From: Colwellia sp. 1_MG-2023
Lineage (GTDB): Bacteria; Pseudomonadota; Gammaproteobacteria; Enterobacterales; Alteromonadaceae
DNA length: 64,000 bases
Reading direction: 5' to 3'
Assembly: GCF_030546755.1 (NCBI RefSeq)
Contig: NZ_JAUOPE010000018.1
Span: 1-64,000, forward strand
In this document: positions 1-10,107 of the stretch, piece after piece
How the letters are laid out: each line of letters begins with the position of its first letter
Numbering within the stretch: the first letter of the stretch is position 1
Program-made: the position numbers and the translations under genes
The notes under the pieces: model-generated
What the model was told of the DNA's origin: nothing
Database searches by the model: none
What the model saw: only the letters and a program-made list of their open reading frames with translations

Positions 1-41
1 CATGGATTAATTCCCGATTTAGATTCACATCTGAACTGATT

Positions 42-67
42 AAAAAAGGCGCTTAGGCGCCTTTTTT
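42..67. terminator. Bidirectional Rho-independent terminator
   Basis: A-run, GGCGC, a 4-base loop, GCGCC and a T-run form a short strong hairpin that works on both strands. It can end the minus-strand gene at 150-737 and a plus-strand gene left of the window. Confidence 0.8.
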
Positions 68-149
68 GTTGTCTAGAGTTTAATAATGAATAGTCGGTGA
101 AAATAACTTTTGTCCTAAAGACTGATGTGAGCGAATTACAAACTTTATT

Positions 150-737
150 TTAACGAACCTGCCCCCGCAGGTTTACATACCTTTTAGCACCTAGGTCTAA
201 TTCAAAAAATTCAATTAAGCTTTTTATTTCATCTCTTACTTGCTTTGTATTTGTCATGTCAGTATGCTGTTTATACATATAATCCAAGACAGTTTCTGGA
301 TTTCCGTCTTTATTCATACTCACAGCATTCACATCAACATATAGTGAATCATCATCAGATAACAATTCATCAAAAAAGAGAACATTAAAAAGTTGATCAT
401 AAGCCCTTCCATGGTCAAAGGCTTTTTTCATATAATGTTCATTTTCTAGTCCACAGGTCATATAGTTTTTATTATGGTTTAAAAATTTGATTATTTCATC
501 CACTGTCGGATTAGGCTTTTCTTCATAAATTCGCATATGATCTAGAATGTTTTTTTTCACATTCTTAGCAACTTTATTTCCATCACCAGTAAACTGAAGA
601 CATATATTATTAGCCAAATTATCTATATTTTCAGATGGAGAATTATCAGTAGACGACGGCTCAATCATCACCGCCTTCGCAGACGAGTTCAAAGAGTACA
701 AAGAGAACAAAAGACTAAATACAATGAGTGTTTTCAT
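150..737 (-). CDS. Hypothetical exported protein, 195 aa
   Basis: I do not recognise this family. The N-terminus is a clear signal peptide: short basic start, hydrophobic stretch LIVFSLLFSLYSLN, and an SAKA-like cleavage site near residue 21, so the protein is probably periplasmic. The mature part is mostly charged and helical-looking, with two cysteines (near residues 46 and 95) that could form a disulphide, and an acidic DELLSDDDSLYVD stretch. No membrane segment follows the signal. It stands alone: a terminator lies just downstream, and upstream is a long repeat region. Codon use is ordinary and AT-rich. The function is open. Confidence 0.7.
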   Translation of the reverse strand: MKTLIVFSLLFSLYSLNSSAKAVMIEPSSTDNSPSENIDNLANNICLQFTGDGNKVAKNVKKNILDHMRIYEEKPNPTVDEIIKFLNHNKNYMTCGLENEHYMKKAFDHGRAYDQLFNVLFFDELLSDDDSLYVDVNAVSMNKDGNPETVLDYMYKQHTDMTNTKQVRDEIKSLIEFFELDLGAKRYVNLRGQVR

Positions 738-1031
738 AAGTATTTCCTATAAATAACGGGTGTCGTAGTAAAGTTAATTTTCTAGCCAAATAAACTTAAC
801 ATCGAAAGGTCTCATTTGCCACAAACCTATGGTTTACGCTCAACGTCTCGACCATCCGCTATCGTAGTATTCTTGCCGTTAAATCTGATAGTTCATGTAT
901 TCCGCTTTGGTGACGAAGCGGAACAATTATTGAGTTGAATTCAACTCTACTAAACGATTATTTAATGACAAAAGAAATAGAGTCTTATCTATTATCGAAT
1001 GGCTCCAAATGGCACTAAGCAGTCTATATTC

Positions 1032-1582
1032 TATATTGTCGCGGTGGCGACAGCACGCAAAGGGGAAATAACACCAGTTTCCCCCTTGCAACCCTCGGTA
1101 ACTGCGTCCTGCGTTACTCTACCACCTACATCCATGTAGGCTCCTCCGATGCCCAACTCAGTAAACATTTTACTCATTACCTAGCGGTAAACCTCGATAC
1201 CTGCCTATTTATCGTCCATGTCTCGGGTCGAGGCCTACCTTTGCTAGTTGATGAGTAAATCGCTGAGATGGGAAATGGTTAAGCCTGCAAGACTCACTTT
1301 TATAATTTATATTGTGAAATAACGAAGAAATATACTTTTGGTCATTTCTAATGTTGAACGGAGCATAAATTCTGCTTGAAAAAATGCTGAGTCAATTAAT
1401 CCTGCGCAGTGATTGCTATCATGGATGATAGCGAAGCGAAGTAGCACATGGATGTGTTATCTGAGCGTTCGCTCGAAGCAGGTTAAATTGATGAAGAATA
1501 CATTTTTTAGCAGCGCCATGGGGTTCCAAGGGGACAGTGGCGTTAGCGTCCCTTTGGGTGTCGTCGCCACCGCGACAATATA
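1032..1582. mobile_element. 551-bp element with perfect 20-bp terminal inverted repeats
   Basis: The left end (1032-1051, TATATTGTCGCGGTGGCGAC) is the exact reverse complement of the right end (1563-1582). Imperfect similarity goes on inward for about 40 bases (CACGCAAAGGG against CACCCAAAGGG). No transposase is encoded, so this looks like a non-autonomous element moved in trans. No target-site duplication is obvious. The parent transposase is not in the window. Confidence 0.65.
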
Positions 1583-1783
1583 ACCATGATAATTAACCAT
1601 CACTCGAAAGTATTTTACTGTTATGAAATACCAATGCTGATTTGTTATCGATCTCCCAATTGAAGTCTACTTTGCTAGTTGATACGTAAATCACTGAGGT
1701 GGGAATGGTTAAGTCTAATCTGCTCGTTTCTATAGTTAGCTGAATTTTTGACAAAGAAGTGAATTAGGTAATGAAGCTAATAT

Positions 1784-2018
1784 TGAACGGAGCTTAGACT
1801 CTGCTTCTTTAAACGCTGAAGTTAAAATCAATATTCACGTATTGTCATCATGGATGATGACAAAGGCAAAGCCGCACATGGATGTGCGATCTTTGTCGTT
1901 ACGTCGAAAATATTGTTTTTCACGTAAGGTTACGTTTAATGTAGCAGCCACTTTGGGGTGTCGGGGTCTTTAGTGGTTTAAAGACCATGACGTGTCGTCG
2001 CCACCGCGACAATATAAC
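1784..2018. repeat. 235-bp direct repeat, copy 1
   Basis: Matches 2441-2675 with a constant offset of 657 bases, no gaps, and three mismatches that I can count. It contains two imperfect palindromes around CATGGATG and ends in the GTCGCCACCGCGAC motif shared by the array. Confidence 0.85.
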
Positions 2019-2440
2019 CATGATATTAACCATCACTCGAAAGTATTTTACTGGCATAATTCACTATGGTTATTAAAATAATAGATCGTCGGTGTGCCGA
2101 CAGCACCCAAGGGGCGGCGTACCGCCGTGCCTCCCCTTGGAACCTCGGCAACTGCTCCTGCGTTGCTCTACCACCTACATCCATGTAGGCGCCTCCGACG
2201 GCCAACTCAGTAAAGACATAAATCATCATTTTGAGTGAACAGTCAATACCTGCCGATATTCGTCCATGAAAAGCGGCAGTCTTCGCCATCCATGGCTCAG
2301 CTTGACTGCACACTTTACAAAATGGTGATTTATTCACTGAGATGGGATTGGGTATTAATCAAACCTCTCTGCTCTTCTTTTGTTTTAAATTTCATTCGAA
2401 CCTTTAACAGCGAATTTAGCCTTTGCTTTAGTAAGAGTGC

Positions 2441-2675
2441 TGAACGGAGCTTAGAATCTGCTTCTTTAAACGCTGAAGTTAAAATCAATATTCACGTATT
2501 GTCATCATGGATGATGACAAAGGCAAAGCCGCACATGGATGTGCAATCTTTGTCGTTACGTCGAAAATATTGTTTTTCACGTAAGGTTACGTTTAATGTA
2601 GCAGTCACTTTGGGGTGTCGGGGTCTTTAGTGGTTTAAAGACCATGACGTGTCGTCGCCACCGCGACAATATAAC
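2441..2675. repeat. 235-bp direct repeat, copy 2
   Basis: Second copy of the repeat at 1784-2018. It forms the right part of a longer element whose degraded left end lies near 2085 (CGTCGGTGTGCCGACAGCACCCAAGG resembles the inverted end at 1035). The near identity suggests a recent duplication or gene conversion. Confidence 0.85.
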
Positions 2676-2947
2676 GTGATAATTACTATACACTCGAAAG
2701 TATTTTGCTGTTATGAAATACCATGCTGATTTGTTATTGCTATCTCAATTGATGTCTACTTTGCTAGTTGTTACATCGATTACACTTGAAGAAAAGAAGG
2801 GTAAGTTTGTTAGCAGCTCCGAGGGATTCCAAAGGGAGGCCGGAAGCTGTCTCCCTTTGGGTGTAGTCGCCACCGCGACAATATAACTATAATAAGGCTT
2901 TAAGCCTGAAAGAATTTTACGATTGATTAGCTGAAATTCAAGCCAAT

Positions 2948-2975
2948 AAAAAAGGATGCCGAAGCATCCTTTTTT
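2948..2975. terminator. Terminator after fusA2
   Basis: A-run, GGATGC, loop CGAA (TTCG on the minus strand), GCATCC and T-run. It lies about 20 bases past the fusA2 stop codon and reads well on the minus strand. Confidence 0.85.
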
Positions 2976-2994
2976 CATGAGTATATATTACTCA

Positions 2995-5082
2995 TTATTT
3001 TTTAGCGTTACGCTCTTTAACTTCAGCGATAACTTCTTCAGCTACGTTGTTTGGACAAGGCATGTAGTGAGAGAATTCCATAGAGAATTGACCACGACCA
3101 GATGTCATCGTACGTAATGATCCGATGTAACCAAACATTTCTGAAAGAGGAACGTCAGCTTTAATACGAACACCAGTTGTACCAGCTTCTTGGTCTTTAA
3201 TCATACCACGACGACGGTTCAAATCACCGATAACGTCACCAACGTGATCTTCAGGAGTGAACACATCAACTTTCATGATAGGTTCAATTAACTGAGCACC
3301 AGCTTTTGGAATTGATTGACGGAAAGCGCCTTTAGCAGCGATTTCGAAAGCAACAGCAGATGAATCAACTGCGTGGAAACCACCATCGTATAACTCAACT
3401 TCAACATCTAATACTGGGAAGCCAGCTAAAACACCAGTTTCCATCATGCCTTTAAAGCCCTTCTCAACAGCTGGGAAGAATTCTTTAGGAACGTTACCAC
3501 CAACAACCGTTGATTTGAATGTGAAACCTGAGTTTGGCTCACCTGGACGGATGCGGTAGTCAATTTTACCAAACTGACCAGAACCACCAGATTGCTTCTT
3601 ATGTGTGTAAGAATCTTCGATTTCTTGTGTGATAGTTTCACGGTATGCAACTTGTGGCTTACCAACAACTAAATCAACACCGTAAGTACGCTTAAGGATA
3701 TCTACTTTGATATCTAAGTGAAGCTCACCCATACCTTTAAGGATGGTTTCACCTGAATCTTCATCAGTTTCAACTTTAAACGTTGGATCTTCAGCAACCA
3801 TTTTACCAATAGCGATACCCATTTTCTCTGAACCACCTTTATCTTTAGGTGCAACAGCAATTGAGATTACTGGTTCAGGGAATACCATCGCTTCTAGCGT
3901 ACATGGTTCTTTAACAGAACATAAAGTGTGACCTGTTTGTACGTTTTTCATACCTACGATAGCTAAAATGTCACCCGCTTGTGCAGATGAAAGTTCAGTG
4001 CGATCTTCTGCTTGCATTTCAACCATACGGCCGATACGTTCAGTTTTACCCGTAAATGAGTTAAGAACAGTATCACCTTTGTTAAGCGTACCTGAGTAAA
4101 CACGAACGAAAGTTAACGCACCAAAACGGTCATCCATAATTTTAAATGCTAAAGCACGGAATGGCTCATCAGCATCAACTATAGCGAATTCACCAGTTGG
4201 TTCACCTTCTTCGTCAGTTAACGGCTGAGGTGGAACTTCAGTTGGTGAAGGTAAGTAATCAACAACAGCATCAAGAAGAAGTTGCATACCTTTGTTTTTA
4301 AATGCAGAACCACAGTAGGTAGGGAAGAACATTAATTCGTTAGTACCTTTACGGATACAAGCTTTAATTTGCTCTTCAGTCGGTGTAAGTTCACCTTCTA
4401 AGTATTCCATTAATAAATCTTCGTCAGCTTCTAAAGCTGTCTCGATCATTTCTTCACGGTATGCTGCAGCATCATCAACCATATCTGCTGGAATATCTTC
4501 AACTTTGTAGTTTTCTGGTTGACCTGAATCATCCCAGATATAAGCTTTTTGGCTTAATACATCTACAACACCAACAAATTCGTCTTCAGTACCAATAGGT
4601 AATGTCATTACAAGTGGACGTGCGCCAAGTACGTTTTCTACTTGTGCTTTAACACGGTAGAAGTCAGCACCTAAACGGTCTAATTTGTTAACGAAAATCA
4701 AACGAGCAACTTTTGACTCGTTCGCATAACGCCAGTTAGTTTCTGATTGCGGCTCAACACCACCAGAACCACAGAAAACACCAATACCACCATCAAGTAC
4801 TTTTAATGAACGGTAAACTTCTACTGTGAAATCAACGTGACCAGGAGTGTCAATTACGTTAAAACGGTGTTTTTTCCATTCACAAGTAACAGCAGCAGAC
4901 TGGATAGTAATACCACGCTCAGCTTCTTGTTCCATGAAATCAGTCGTTGATTCACCATCGTGAACTTCACCGATTTTGTGGATCATACCTGTAAGTTTCA
5001 AAATTCGTTCTGTTGTCGTGGTTTTACCAGCATCTACGTGAGCGAAGATACCAATATTTCTATATTTGGATAAATCTGCCAT
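2995..5082 (-). CDS. fusA2: Elongation factor G, second paralogue (EF-G 2)
   Basis: GTPase that moves tRNA and mRNA through the ribosome and, in some paralogues, splits ribosomes during recycling. The 695-aa protein has the G1 loop [12 protein letters not shown] near residue 15, the switch II DTPGH and the NKLDR motif, then domains II to V in normal order with no gap. The gene is alone, with its own promoter and terminator, and is not next to rpsL, rpsG or tuf. That fits the 695-697-aa second EF-G known from Vibrio, Shewanella and Colwellia rather than the str-operon copy. Which of translocation or recycling it favours cannot be read from the sequence. Confidence 0.9.
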   Translation of the reverse strand: MADLSKYRNIGIFAHVDAGKTTTTERILKLTGMIHKIGEVHDGESTTDFMEQEAERGITIQSAAVTCEWKKHRFNVIDTPGHVDFTVEVYRSLKVLDGGIGVFCGSGGVEPQSETNWRYANESKVARLIFVNKLDRLGADFYRVKAQVENVLGARPLVMTLPIGTEDEFVGVVDVLSQKAYIWDDSGQPENYKVEDIPADMVDDAAAYREEMIETALEADEDLLMEYLEGELTPTEEQIKACIRKGTNELMFFPTYCGSAFKNKGMQLLLDAVVDYLPSPTEVPPQPLTDEEGEPTGEFAIVDADEPFRALAFKIMDDRFGALTFVRVYSGTLNKGDTVLNSFTGKTERIGRMVEMQAEDRTELSSAQAGDILAIVGMKNVQTGHTLCSVKEPCTLEAMVFPEPVISIAVAPKDKGGSEKMGIAIGKMVAEDPTFKVETDEDSGETILKGMGELHLDIKVDILKRTYGVDLVVGKPQVAYRETITQEIEDSYTHKKQSGGSGQFGKIDYRIRPGEPNSGFTFKSTVVGGNVPKEFFPAVEKGFKGMMETGVLAGFPVLDVEVELYDGGFHAVDSSAVAFEIAAKGAFRQSIPKAGAQLIEPIMKVDVFTPEDHVGDVIGDLNRRRGMIKDQEAGTTGVRIKADVPLSEMFGYIGSLRTMTSGRGQFSMEFSHYMPCPNNVAEEVIAEVKERNAKK

Positions 5083-5140
5083 TACTTTACTCTATTTAAT
5101 TTCTACTAAAAAAAGTGGAATTGATGAAAATTTGCGCGGG

Positions 5141-5169
5141 AGTATACCATTCTTACTAGCGATCAACAA
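5141..5169 (-). promoter_or_regulatory. Sigma-70 promoter of fusA2
   Basis: Read on the minus strand: TTGTTG (5169-5164), a 17-base spacer, then TATACT (5146-5141) preceded by TGG, an extended -10. A GC-rich CGCG start region follows. The leader to the ATG is about 50 bases. Confidence 0.7.
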
Positions 5170-5478
5170 AAGAAAATATTATTAATTATTCGATCGGATT
5201 ATTTTTAGCAATTTTTTGTGATGATTATTTTTTTAATCGGTAGATAATTATTTAAACCTGCGATTATATGCCTTTGAAATATAGGTTTTAATTAACGGTC
5301 TTTCAATTATAAGATGCTTTCGCCTTTTAAATATTCAAGATTAGCAGAACAAGTTCTTCATGACGTTAGCTTAGAAAATGCTTAATAAAAGAGTATATAA
5401 GAAAAATAAGCAATTTTTTGCGACGTTATTTATCATTTAATTGTTAAGGTAAACATATATACAAAAAAGGATTTTCAT
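5170..5478. other. Intergenic region before the sigma-factor operon
   Basis: AT-rich and without a gene. It must hold the promoter of the sigma factor at 5479. I see only AGAACAAGTTCT near 5347 as a small inverted repeat and no confident ECF-type promoter. Confidence 0.5.
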
Positions 5479-6021
5479 TTGGACATTTGGGAAGAGCAGT
5501 TAGTTGATGAGATGAAGCAAGGCTGCCCGCAGGCTTTTGCTCGTTGCTACCGACTCTTTTCCGCCAAGCTTTATACTGTAATTTTTCATATATGTCGTCA
5601 ACCTGATTCAGCACAAGAGCTATTACAAGATACCTTCCTCGATATTATTGAAAATTTACACTGTTATACGGTTAAACAGTCATTTCTCGCTTGGGCCAAA
5701 AGAATTGCCTTTAATAACACTTTAAACTTTATCAAAAAAAATAATCGAATGGTTTTGATGGAGGAATTACCACAAGAGATTGAGTCAATCGAGTGCTCGT
5801 TTGTTAAAGAAATGCATGATAGCCGACTGATTGAATCATTATTTGCAAAAGTGGGGGAAGTTGAGCGGCTAGTTTTATGGTTGTTCGTAGTTGAGCAATA
5901 TAACCATGAAGAAATAGCTATTTTAGTAGGCAAGTCGCCGAGTTACTCTAAGTCTATTGTCTCTCGAACATTGAAAAAAATACGTTTATCAAAAGAGGTC
6001 AAAGATCGTGCATATAAATAG
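5479..6021 (+). CDS. ECF-type RNA polymerase sigma factor
   Basis: A 180-aa sigma-70 family factor of the ECF class (regions 2 and 4 only). Region 2 is seen around QELLQDTFLDIIENL (residues 43-60) and in the FLAWAKRIAFNNTLNF stretch. Region 4 is the C-terminal helix-turn-helix EEIAILVGKSPSYSKSIVSRTLKKIR. It would direct polymerase to a small set of promoters when released from its anti-sigma factor. The start is TTG, chosen because an AAAAAAGG ribosome site lies 8 bases before it and no upstream ATG fits. The next gene overlaps its end by 14 bases, so the pair is translated together. The sigma class and signal are unknown. Confidence 0.8.
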   Translation: MDIWEEQLVDEMKQGCPQAFARCYRLFSAKLYTVIFHICRQPDSAQELLQDTFLDIIENLHCYTVKQSFLAWAKRIAFNNTLNFIKKNNRMVLMEELPQEIESIECSFVKEMHDSRLIESLFAKVGEVERLVLWLFVVEQYNHEEIAILVGKSPSYSKSIVSRTLKKIRLSKEVKDRAYK

Positions 6022-6532
6022 TGATCGACTAACGGAAAGTTTAACTCAAATCGAGTTACTGCATATTGAAAGTTGCACGCAATGTAAAATTGAACGACAG
6101 AAGCTTATTGCGTTAACCGTTTCAGCAAATCAAATGGTTACAGTGCAACCACCAAATGATGTTTGGCAGGAACTCTATAAGAGGTTGCCGAGAAATAAAA
6201 ATAAAGCGTCTCAATTTAAGCAGTTTATATTTGCAAGTGCCGCATCATTGTTTTTTATAGCGGTAACTTGGTTAGTGTGGAGTAACTATTCATTACAAAA
6301 CCAACTACAAGAAATATTACTTGTTAACATGATGCTTGAAGATAAAGTTAATATTTCTCAGCAGGTAACATTTCAGCAGGCCACTTTAGTCGAAAGATTA
6401 CGCGAACTTGATCATGAATTATTTCAGGCACACTCAACTAAAGAAAAATTAAAGATATTGCAAAAAAGACGAGCGTTGATCCAACAACACCTAGCTGAAC
6501 CACAAGGAAAGAATGATGAATTTAGTATTTAA
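6008..6532 (+). CDS. Zinc-binding membrane anti-sigma factor
   Basis: A 174-aa protein whose cytosolic N-terminus carries H19-x3-C23-x2-C26, the zinc anti-sigma signature. One membrane helix follows near residues 75-93 (FIFASAASLFFIAVTWLVW), and then a coiled-coil-like outer domain rich in Q, L and E. This is the normal shape of a factor that holds an ECF sigma at the membrane until an envelope signal arrives. The start is GTG inside the end of the sigma gene, which fits coupled translation. Its C-terminal part overlaps the next gene by about 20 bases, giving a tight three-gene operon. The partner is inferred from position. Confidence 0.75.
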   Translation: MHINSDRLTESLTQIELLHIESCTQCKIERQKLIALTVSANQMVTVQPPNDVWQELYKRLPRNKNKASQFKQFIFASAASLFFIAVTWLVWSNYSLQNQLQEILLVNMMLEDKVNISQQVTFQQATLVERLRELDHELFQAHSTKEKLKILQKRRALIQQHLAEPQGKNDEFSI

Positions 6533-8039
6533 GCTGGTTGTTTTATTTTTTTCATTATTTATAAAACAAATACTCGCTAACGACTATCACAATCTAGGTT
6601 GTTCAACCTTTACTATTAAGCAAAACGACGATTATATTTTGGAAGTGGTGGGGGTTGATGGAAAAATGCTTGAGAAAAAGGCAAATTACCGAAAAACCAT
6701 GGATAGCAGAGTTACCTATCAAATTTCATCAGGCGAGCATACTTTAACACTCTTACAATATCCAAAATCATATTATCAATTGAAACAGTCGCACTTTGCA
6801 CCAAGAGCTAGCGCTAAAGGTAGAGAAGTGGTTAAAGAGAAATTTATTCATTTGAATGTACTAGCTAATTATCATTTTCAACTAGAGATGATTGAAAAAA
6901 GTGAAATGACAGGCATTCATATCAATAGTTTTGAAAAAAGTACCTGTAAAGTGTCCGATGAAATAACTGTTATTGGTGGGGGTAATAGGTTAATTATAGA
7001 TAATGAACCTTTACCAAAATTGTTAGAACAACAACTGACACAAATACAAAAGCAACTGTATCAATTCCATCAACAAAGCCGAACCAATGAAGCGAATTTA
7101 ATTCCAATCAACATCGACCAATACTTTGGCAGCATTCTTGACCATGAGTATACCCAAAATAATCATATTAAAGTGTTATCGGTGTTACCTTTTTCTATCG
7201 CCTCATCAATGGGTTTTAAATCAGGAGATCTGATCACACAGCTAGGAGGAGAAACAATAAACCCTGACAAAGCTAGTAGTAGGGAGTTGTTTGAAACTTA
7301 TATTGGCAATGTGAAGTTTGATAACACTCTGAAATTTGACATTATTCGCGGGGGGAAGAAAATGAAGATTGAGGGGATAAAGCAAGTAGGGATAATTCCT
7401 GCTAGCTTTTATCATTTTAATCAAACGACAACTAATCAACTTCGGTTGGTTAATAATAAAATGATGGACCCACAAACGACTTTTTCATATCAAAGGCAAA
7501 TAATTGCCTTATATGACTATTACAAAGCAAAGAATTTGGCTGCAGATCAAATAAAACTATATCGAGATAAATTGATAAGCAAAGATTTAGGCATTCAAGG
7601 TAAAGCGCTGAAAGGACAGGGATTACTTATTCATACGGTCACTCGAATGAGCCCGATGGAAAAAATAGGTCTTCAAAGCGGTGATATTATCGTTAATGCG
7701 ACCAATAAAAATATTTTAACCGATAACATTACTGCGTTAATTTCTCAAGCACGTCACTGGCAAGAAGGACAAATAATTACTTTATTGGTGAACCGAGAGG
7801 ATAAGTTAATCGAATTAACCGGCCAGTTTGAAGCGACTGAAATTCCGGCATTTACATTAACCATTGATCTTAAATCACATGAATATCTTTCTGAATTACG
7901 GAAAAAGCTGACAACGCTTCAAAATGGATTTTATGGGCCGATTTATAGGAATACATATCAATCTCAATTTTCATCACCGTTTAGCAGTATTAAAAGTCGA
8001 GCGGCTTCAAATGCTGCAGATAACCCAAAATATAAGTAA
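6513..8039 (+). CDS. Exported protein with two PDZ domains
   Basis: A 508-aa protein with a signal peptide (MNLVFKLVVLFFSLFIKQILA), so it acts in the periplasm or at the envelope. Two PDZ-like domains are visible: one near residues 205-290 (SSMGFKSGDLITQLGG) and one near 365-445 (MEKIGLQSGDIIVNATN). There is no trypsin-like catalytic triad and no zinc-protease motif, so it is not a DegS- or RseP-type protease. As the last gene of a sigma/anti-sigma operon it is a good candidate sensor or modulator of the anti-sigma factor, but this is inference. ATG at 6513 or 6516 are both possible; 6516 has the better spacing to AAGGA. Confidence 0.7.
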   Translation: MMNLVFKLVVLFFSLFIKQILANDYHNLGCSTFTIKQNDDYILEVVGVDGKMLEKKANYRKTMDSRVTYQISSGEHTLTLLQYPKSYYQLKQSHFAPRASAKGREVVKEKFIHLNVLANYHFQLEMIEKSEMTGIHINSFEKSTCKVSDEITVIGGGNRLIIDNEPLPKLLEQQLTQIQKQLYQFHQQSRTNEANLIPINIDQYFGSILDHEYTQNNHIKVLSVLPFSIASSMGFKSGDLITQLGGETINPDKASSRELFETYIGNVKFDNTLKFDIIRGGKKMKIEGIKQVGIIPASFYHFNQTTTNQLRLVNNKMMDPQTTFSYQRQIIALYDYYKAKNLAADQIKLYRDKLISKDLGIQGKALKGQGLLIHTVTRMSPMEKIGLQSGDIIVNATNKNILTDNITALISQARHWQEGQIITLLVNREDKLIELTGQFEATEIPAFTLTIDLKSHEYLSELRKKLTTLQNGFYGPIYRNTYQSQFSSPFSSIKSRAASNAADNPKYK

Positions 8040-8083
8040 AATTTCACATTAAGTTCAGAGTTATTATCTTCTACTGACAAAGC

Positions 8084-8115
8084 GCAATAACTTTATCGAT
8101 TATTGCTCTTTTTTA
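8084..8115 (+). terminator. Terminator of the sigma/PDZ operon
   Basis: GCAATAA (8084-8090), 9-base loop, TTATTGC (8100-8106), then TCTTTTTT. It is 45 bases after the PDZ gene stop. Confidence 0.75.
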
Positions 8116-8168
8116 GTTTTAATAACATCCTCAGCTAGTTGAGAAATTACAAAAATGATTAGCTGAAA

Positions 8169-8279
8169 TATACCTCAAATAATTTAAGGTGGCAGATACC
8201 ATAAAATTATCACGCTATGCCATAAAGTTTAAGTTGCGAAGTGAAGTAAAGCTAGGCTGTGAAAAAGTCGTGAGGTATA
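8169..8279. repeat. 111-bp element with 9-bp inverted ends
   Basis: TATACCTCA at 8169-8177 is mirrored by TGAGGTATA at 8271-8279. The inside is non-coding. It looks like a very small MITE or its remnant. No target duplication is certain. Confidence 0.4.
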
Positions 8280-8298
8280 GATAAATAATAAAATAGAG

Positions 8299-8330
8299 GA
8301 GCAAATAGAAATATCAGTTGCTCTTTTTTT
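8299..8330 (+). terminator. Possible second terminator before the S10 operon
   Basis: GAGCAA (8299-8304) pairs with TTGCTC (8318-8323) and a run of eight T follows. The stem is short. Its right arm also serves as the likely -35 box of the S10 promoter. Confidence 0.45.
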
Positions 8331-8345
8331 ATGCTTATGTATAAT
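8318..8345 (+). promoter_or_regulatory. Promoter of the S10 operon
   Basis: TTGCTC (8318-8323), 16 bases, then a perfect TATAAT (8340-8345), followed by ACGCG. This gives a start near 8352 and a leader of about 170 bases. Confidence 0.6.
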
Positions 8346-8349
8346 ACGC

Positions 8350-8832
<483 letters not shown>

Positions 8833-8847
8833 TAAGGGGTTTTTAAC

Positions 8848-9486
8848 ATGACTATAGGTCTAGTTGGACGTAAAGTTGGTATGACTCGTATCTTCACTGA
8901 AGATGGCGCATCTACTCCTGTTACAGTCCTAGAAGTTGAAGCTAACCGCGTTGCTCAGGTTAAAACTGTAGACAACGATGGTTATTCAGCGTTGCAAGTT
9001 ACTACGGGAAGCAAAAAAGCTAATCGTGTTAACAAACCAACTGCTGGACATTTCGCGAAAGCAGGTATCGAAGCAGGCCGCGGCTTGTGGGAATTCCGTT
9101 TAAATGAAACTGAAGGTGAAGGTCTTGAAGCTGGCAGTGAAATCACTGTTGAGTTATTCAATGACACTAAATTAGTAGATGTAACCGGTACTTCTAAAGG
9201 TAAAGGTTTCCAAGGTGGTATTAAGCGTTGGAACTTTAGCATGCAAGATGCTACTCACGGTAACTCTATCTCTCACCGTTCAAACGGTTCAATCGGCCAG
9301 TGTCAAACACCAGGTCGAGTTTTCAAAGGCAAAAAAATGTCTGGTCATATGGGTGCTGTGAAGACTACTACACAAAACCTAGAATTGGTTCGCGTTGATG
9401 CAGAACGTAACTTACTCCTTATCAAAGGGTCAGTTCCGGGTGCTATTAACGGTAACGTAATCATTAAACCAGCTGTTAAAGCCTAG
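8848..9486 (+). CDS. rplC: 50S ribosomal protein L3
   Basis: L3 starts assembly of the 50S subunit and reaches towards the peptidyl transferase centre. The 212-aa protein starts [16 protein letters not shown]. It holds the conserved loop [20 protein letters not shown], whose glutamine is methylated by PrmB in E. coli. The ribosome site AAGGGG is about 10 bases upstream. It is cotranscribed between rpsJ and rplD. Confidence 0.97.
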   Translation: MTIGLVGRKVGMTRIFTEDGASTPVTVLEVEANRVAQVKTVDNDGYSALQVTTGSKKANRVNKPTAGHFAKAGIEAGRGLWEFRLNETEGEGLEAGSEITVELFNDTKLVDVTGTSKGKGFQGGIKRWNFSMQDATHGNSISHRSNGSIGQCQTPGRVFKGKKMSGHMGAVKTTTQNLELVRVDAERNLLLIKGSVPGAINGNVIIKPAVKA

Positions 9487-9501
9487 TCCAGGAGATTTGT
9501 G

Positions 9502-10107
9502 ATGGAATTATCATTAAAAGACGCTAAAGGCGCTCTTGAAGTTTCCGAAGCAACTTTTGGACGTGAGTTCAATGAAGCTTTAGTACACCAAGTAGTAGTT
9601 GCATACGCAGCTGGTGCTCGTGCTGGTACTCGTGCTCAGAAAACTCGCTCAGAAGTTAGCGGCGGTGGCGCAAAACCATGGCGTCAAAAAGGTACTGGCC
9701 GTGCACGTGCTGGTACAACTCGTGGTCCAATCTGGCGTACAGGTGGCGTAACATTCGCTGCTAAGCCACAAGATCACAGCCAAAAAGTAAACCGTAAAAT
9801 GTACCGTGGTGCTATTGCTAGCATCTTATCTGAGTTAGTTCGTCAAGAACGCTTAGTTGTGGTAAATGATTTTGCAGTTGAAACGCCAAAAACTAAAGAA
9901 TTAGTAGCTAAGCTACAAGGTTTAGAGTTAAAAGACGTGTTAATTGTTACTCCAGAAGTAACAGAAAACTTGTTCTTATCAGCTCGTAACTTATACAAAG
10001 TTGACGTTCGCGATGTTGCGGGTATCGACCCAGTATCTTTAGTTGGATTCGAAAAAGTATTGATGACTGCTTCTGCAGTTAAGCAAATTGAGGAGATGTT
10101 AGCATGA
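9502..10107 (+). CDS. rplD: 50S ribosomal protein L4
   Basis: L4 lines the peptide exit tunnel and, in gammaproteobacteria, represses its own operon through the S10 leader. Length is 201 aa, as in E. coli. The long basic loop with [18 protein letters not shown] near residues 60-75 is intact. I use the ATG at 9502, not the GTG one codon earlier, because the ribosome site AGGAG is 8 bases before it. It overlaps rplW by 4 bases (ATGA), giving coupled translation. Confidence 0.97.
   Translation: MELSLKDAKGALEVSEATFGREFNEALVHQVVVAYAAGARAGTRAQKTRSEVSGGGAKPWRQKGTGRARAGTTRGPIWRTGGVTFAAKPQDHSQKVNRKMYRGAIASILSELVRQERLVVVNDFAVETPKTKELVAKLQGLELKDVLIVTPEVTENLFLSARNLYKVDVRDVAGIDPVSLVGFEKVLMTASAVKQIEEMLA

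Larger units (their letters stand above)
1032..2885. repeat. Array of related MITE-like repeats, non-coding
   Basis: This 1.9-kb stretch holds four copies of the end motif GTCGCCACCGCGACAAT (1563, 1997, 2654, 2866) and one inverted copy (1035). The sequence after the first three ends is also repeated (ATAAC, then ACTCGAAAGTATTTT). Internal blocks recur too, for example CTACCACCTACATCCATGTAGG near 1121 and 2170. Spacings between right ends are 434, 657 and 212 bp, which suggests repeated insertion or unequal recombination of one element family. Open frames inside it overlap on both strands and match no family, so I take it as non-coding. I see nothing clear in 738-1031. Confidence 0.8.

Noticed and set aside
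1032-2885. CRISPR array or integron attC cassette array
   Set aside because: Repeat spacing is irregular (434, 657, 212 bp), units are hundreds of bases long and no cas or integrase gene is present. The attC core pattern is not seen.
2026-2978. Open frames on both strands in the repeat region (2026-2337 minus, 2235-2630 plus, 2745-2978 minus)
   Set aside because: They lie within repeated sequence, overlap each other, change frame between repeat copies and resemble no protein family.
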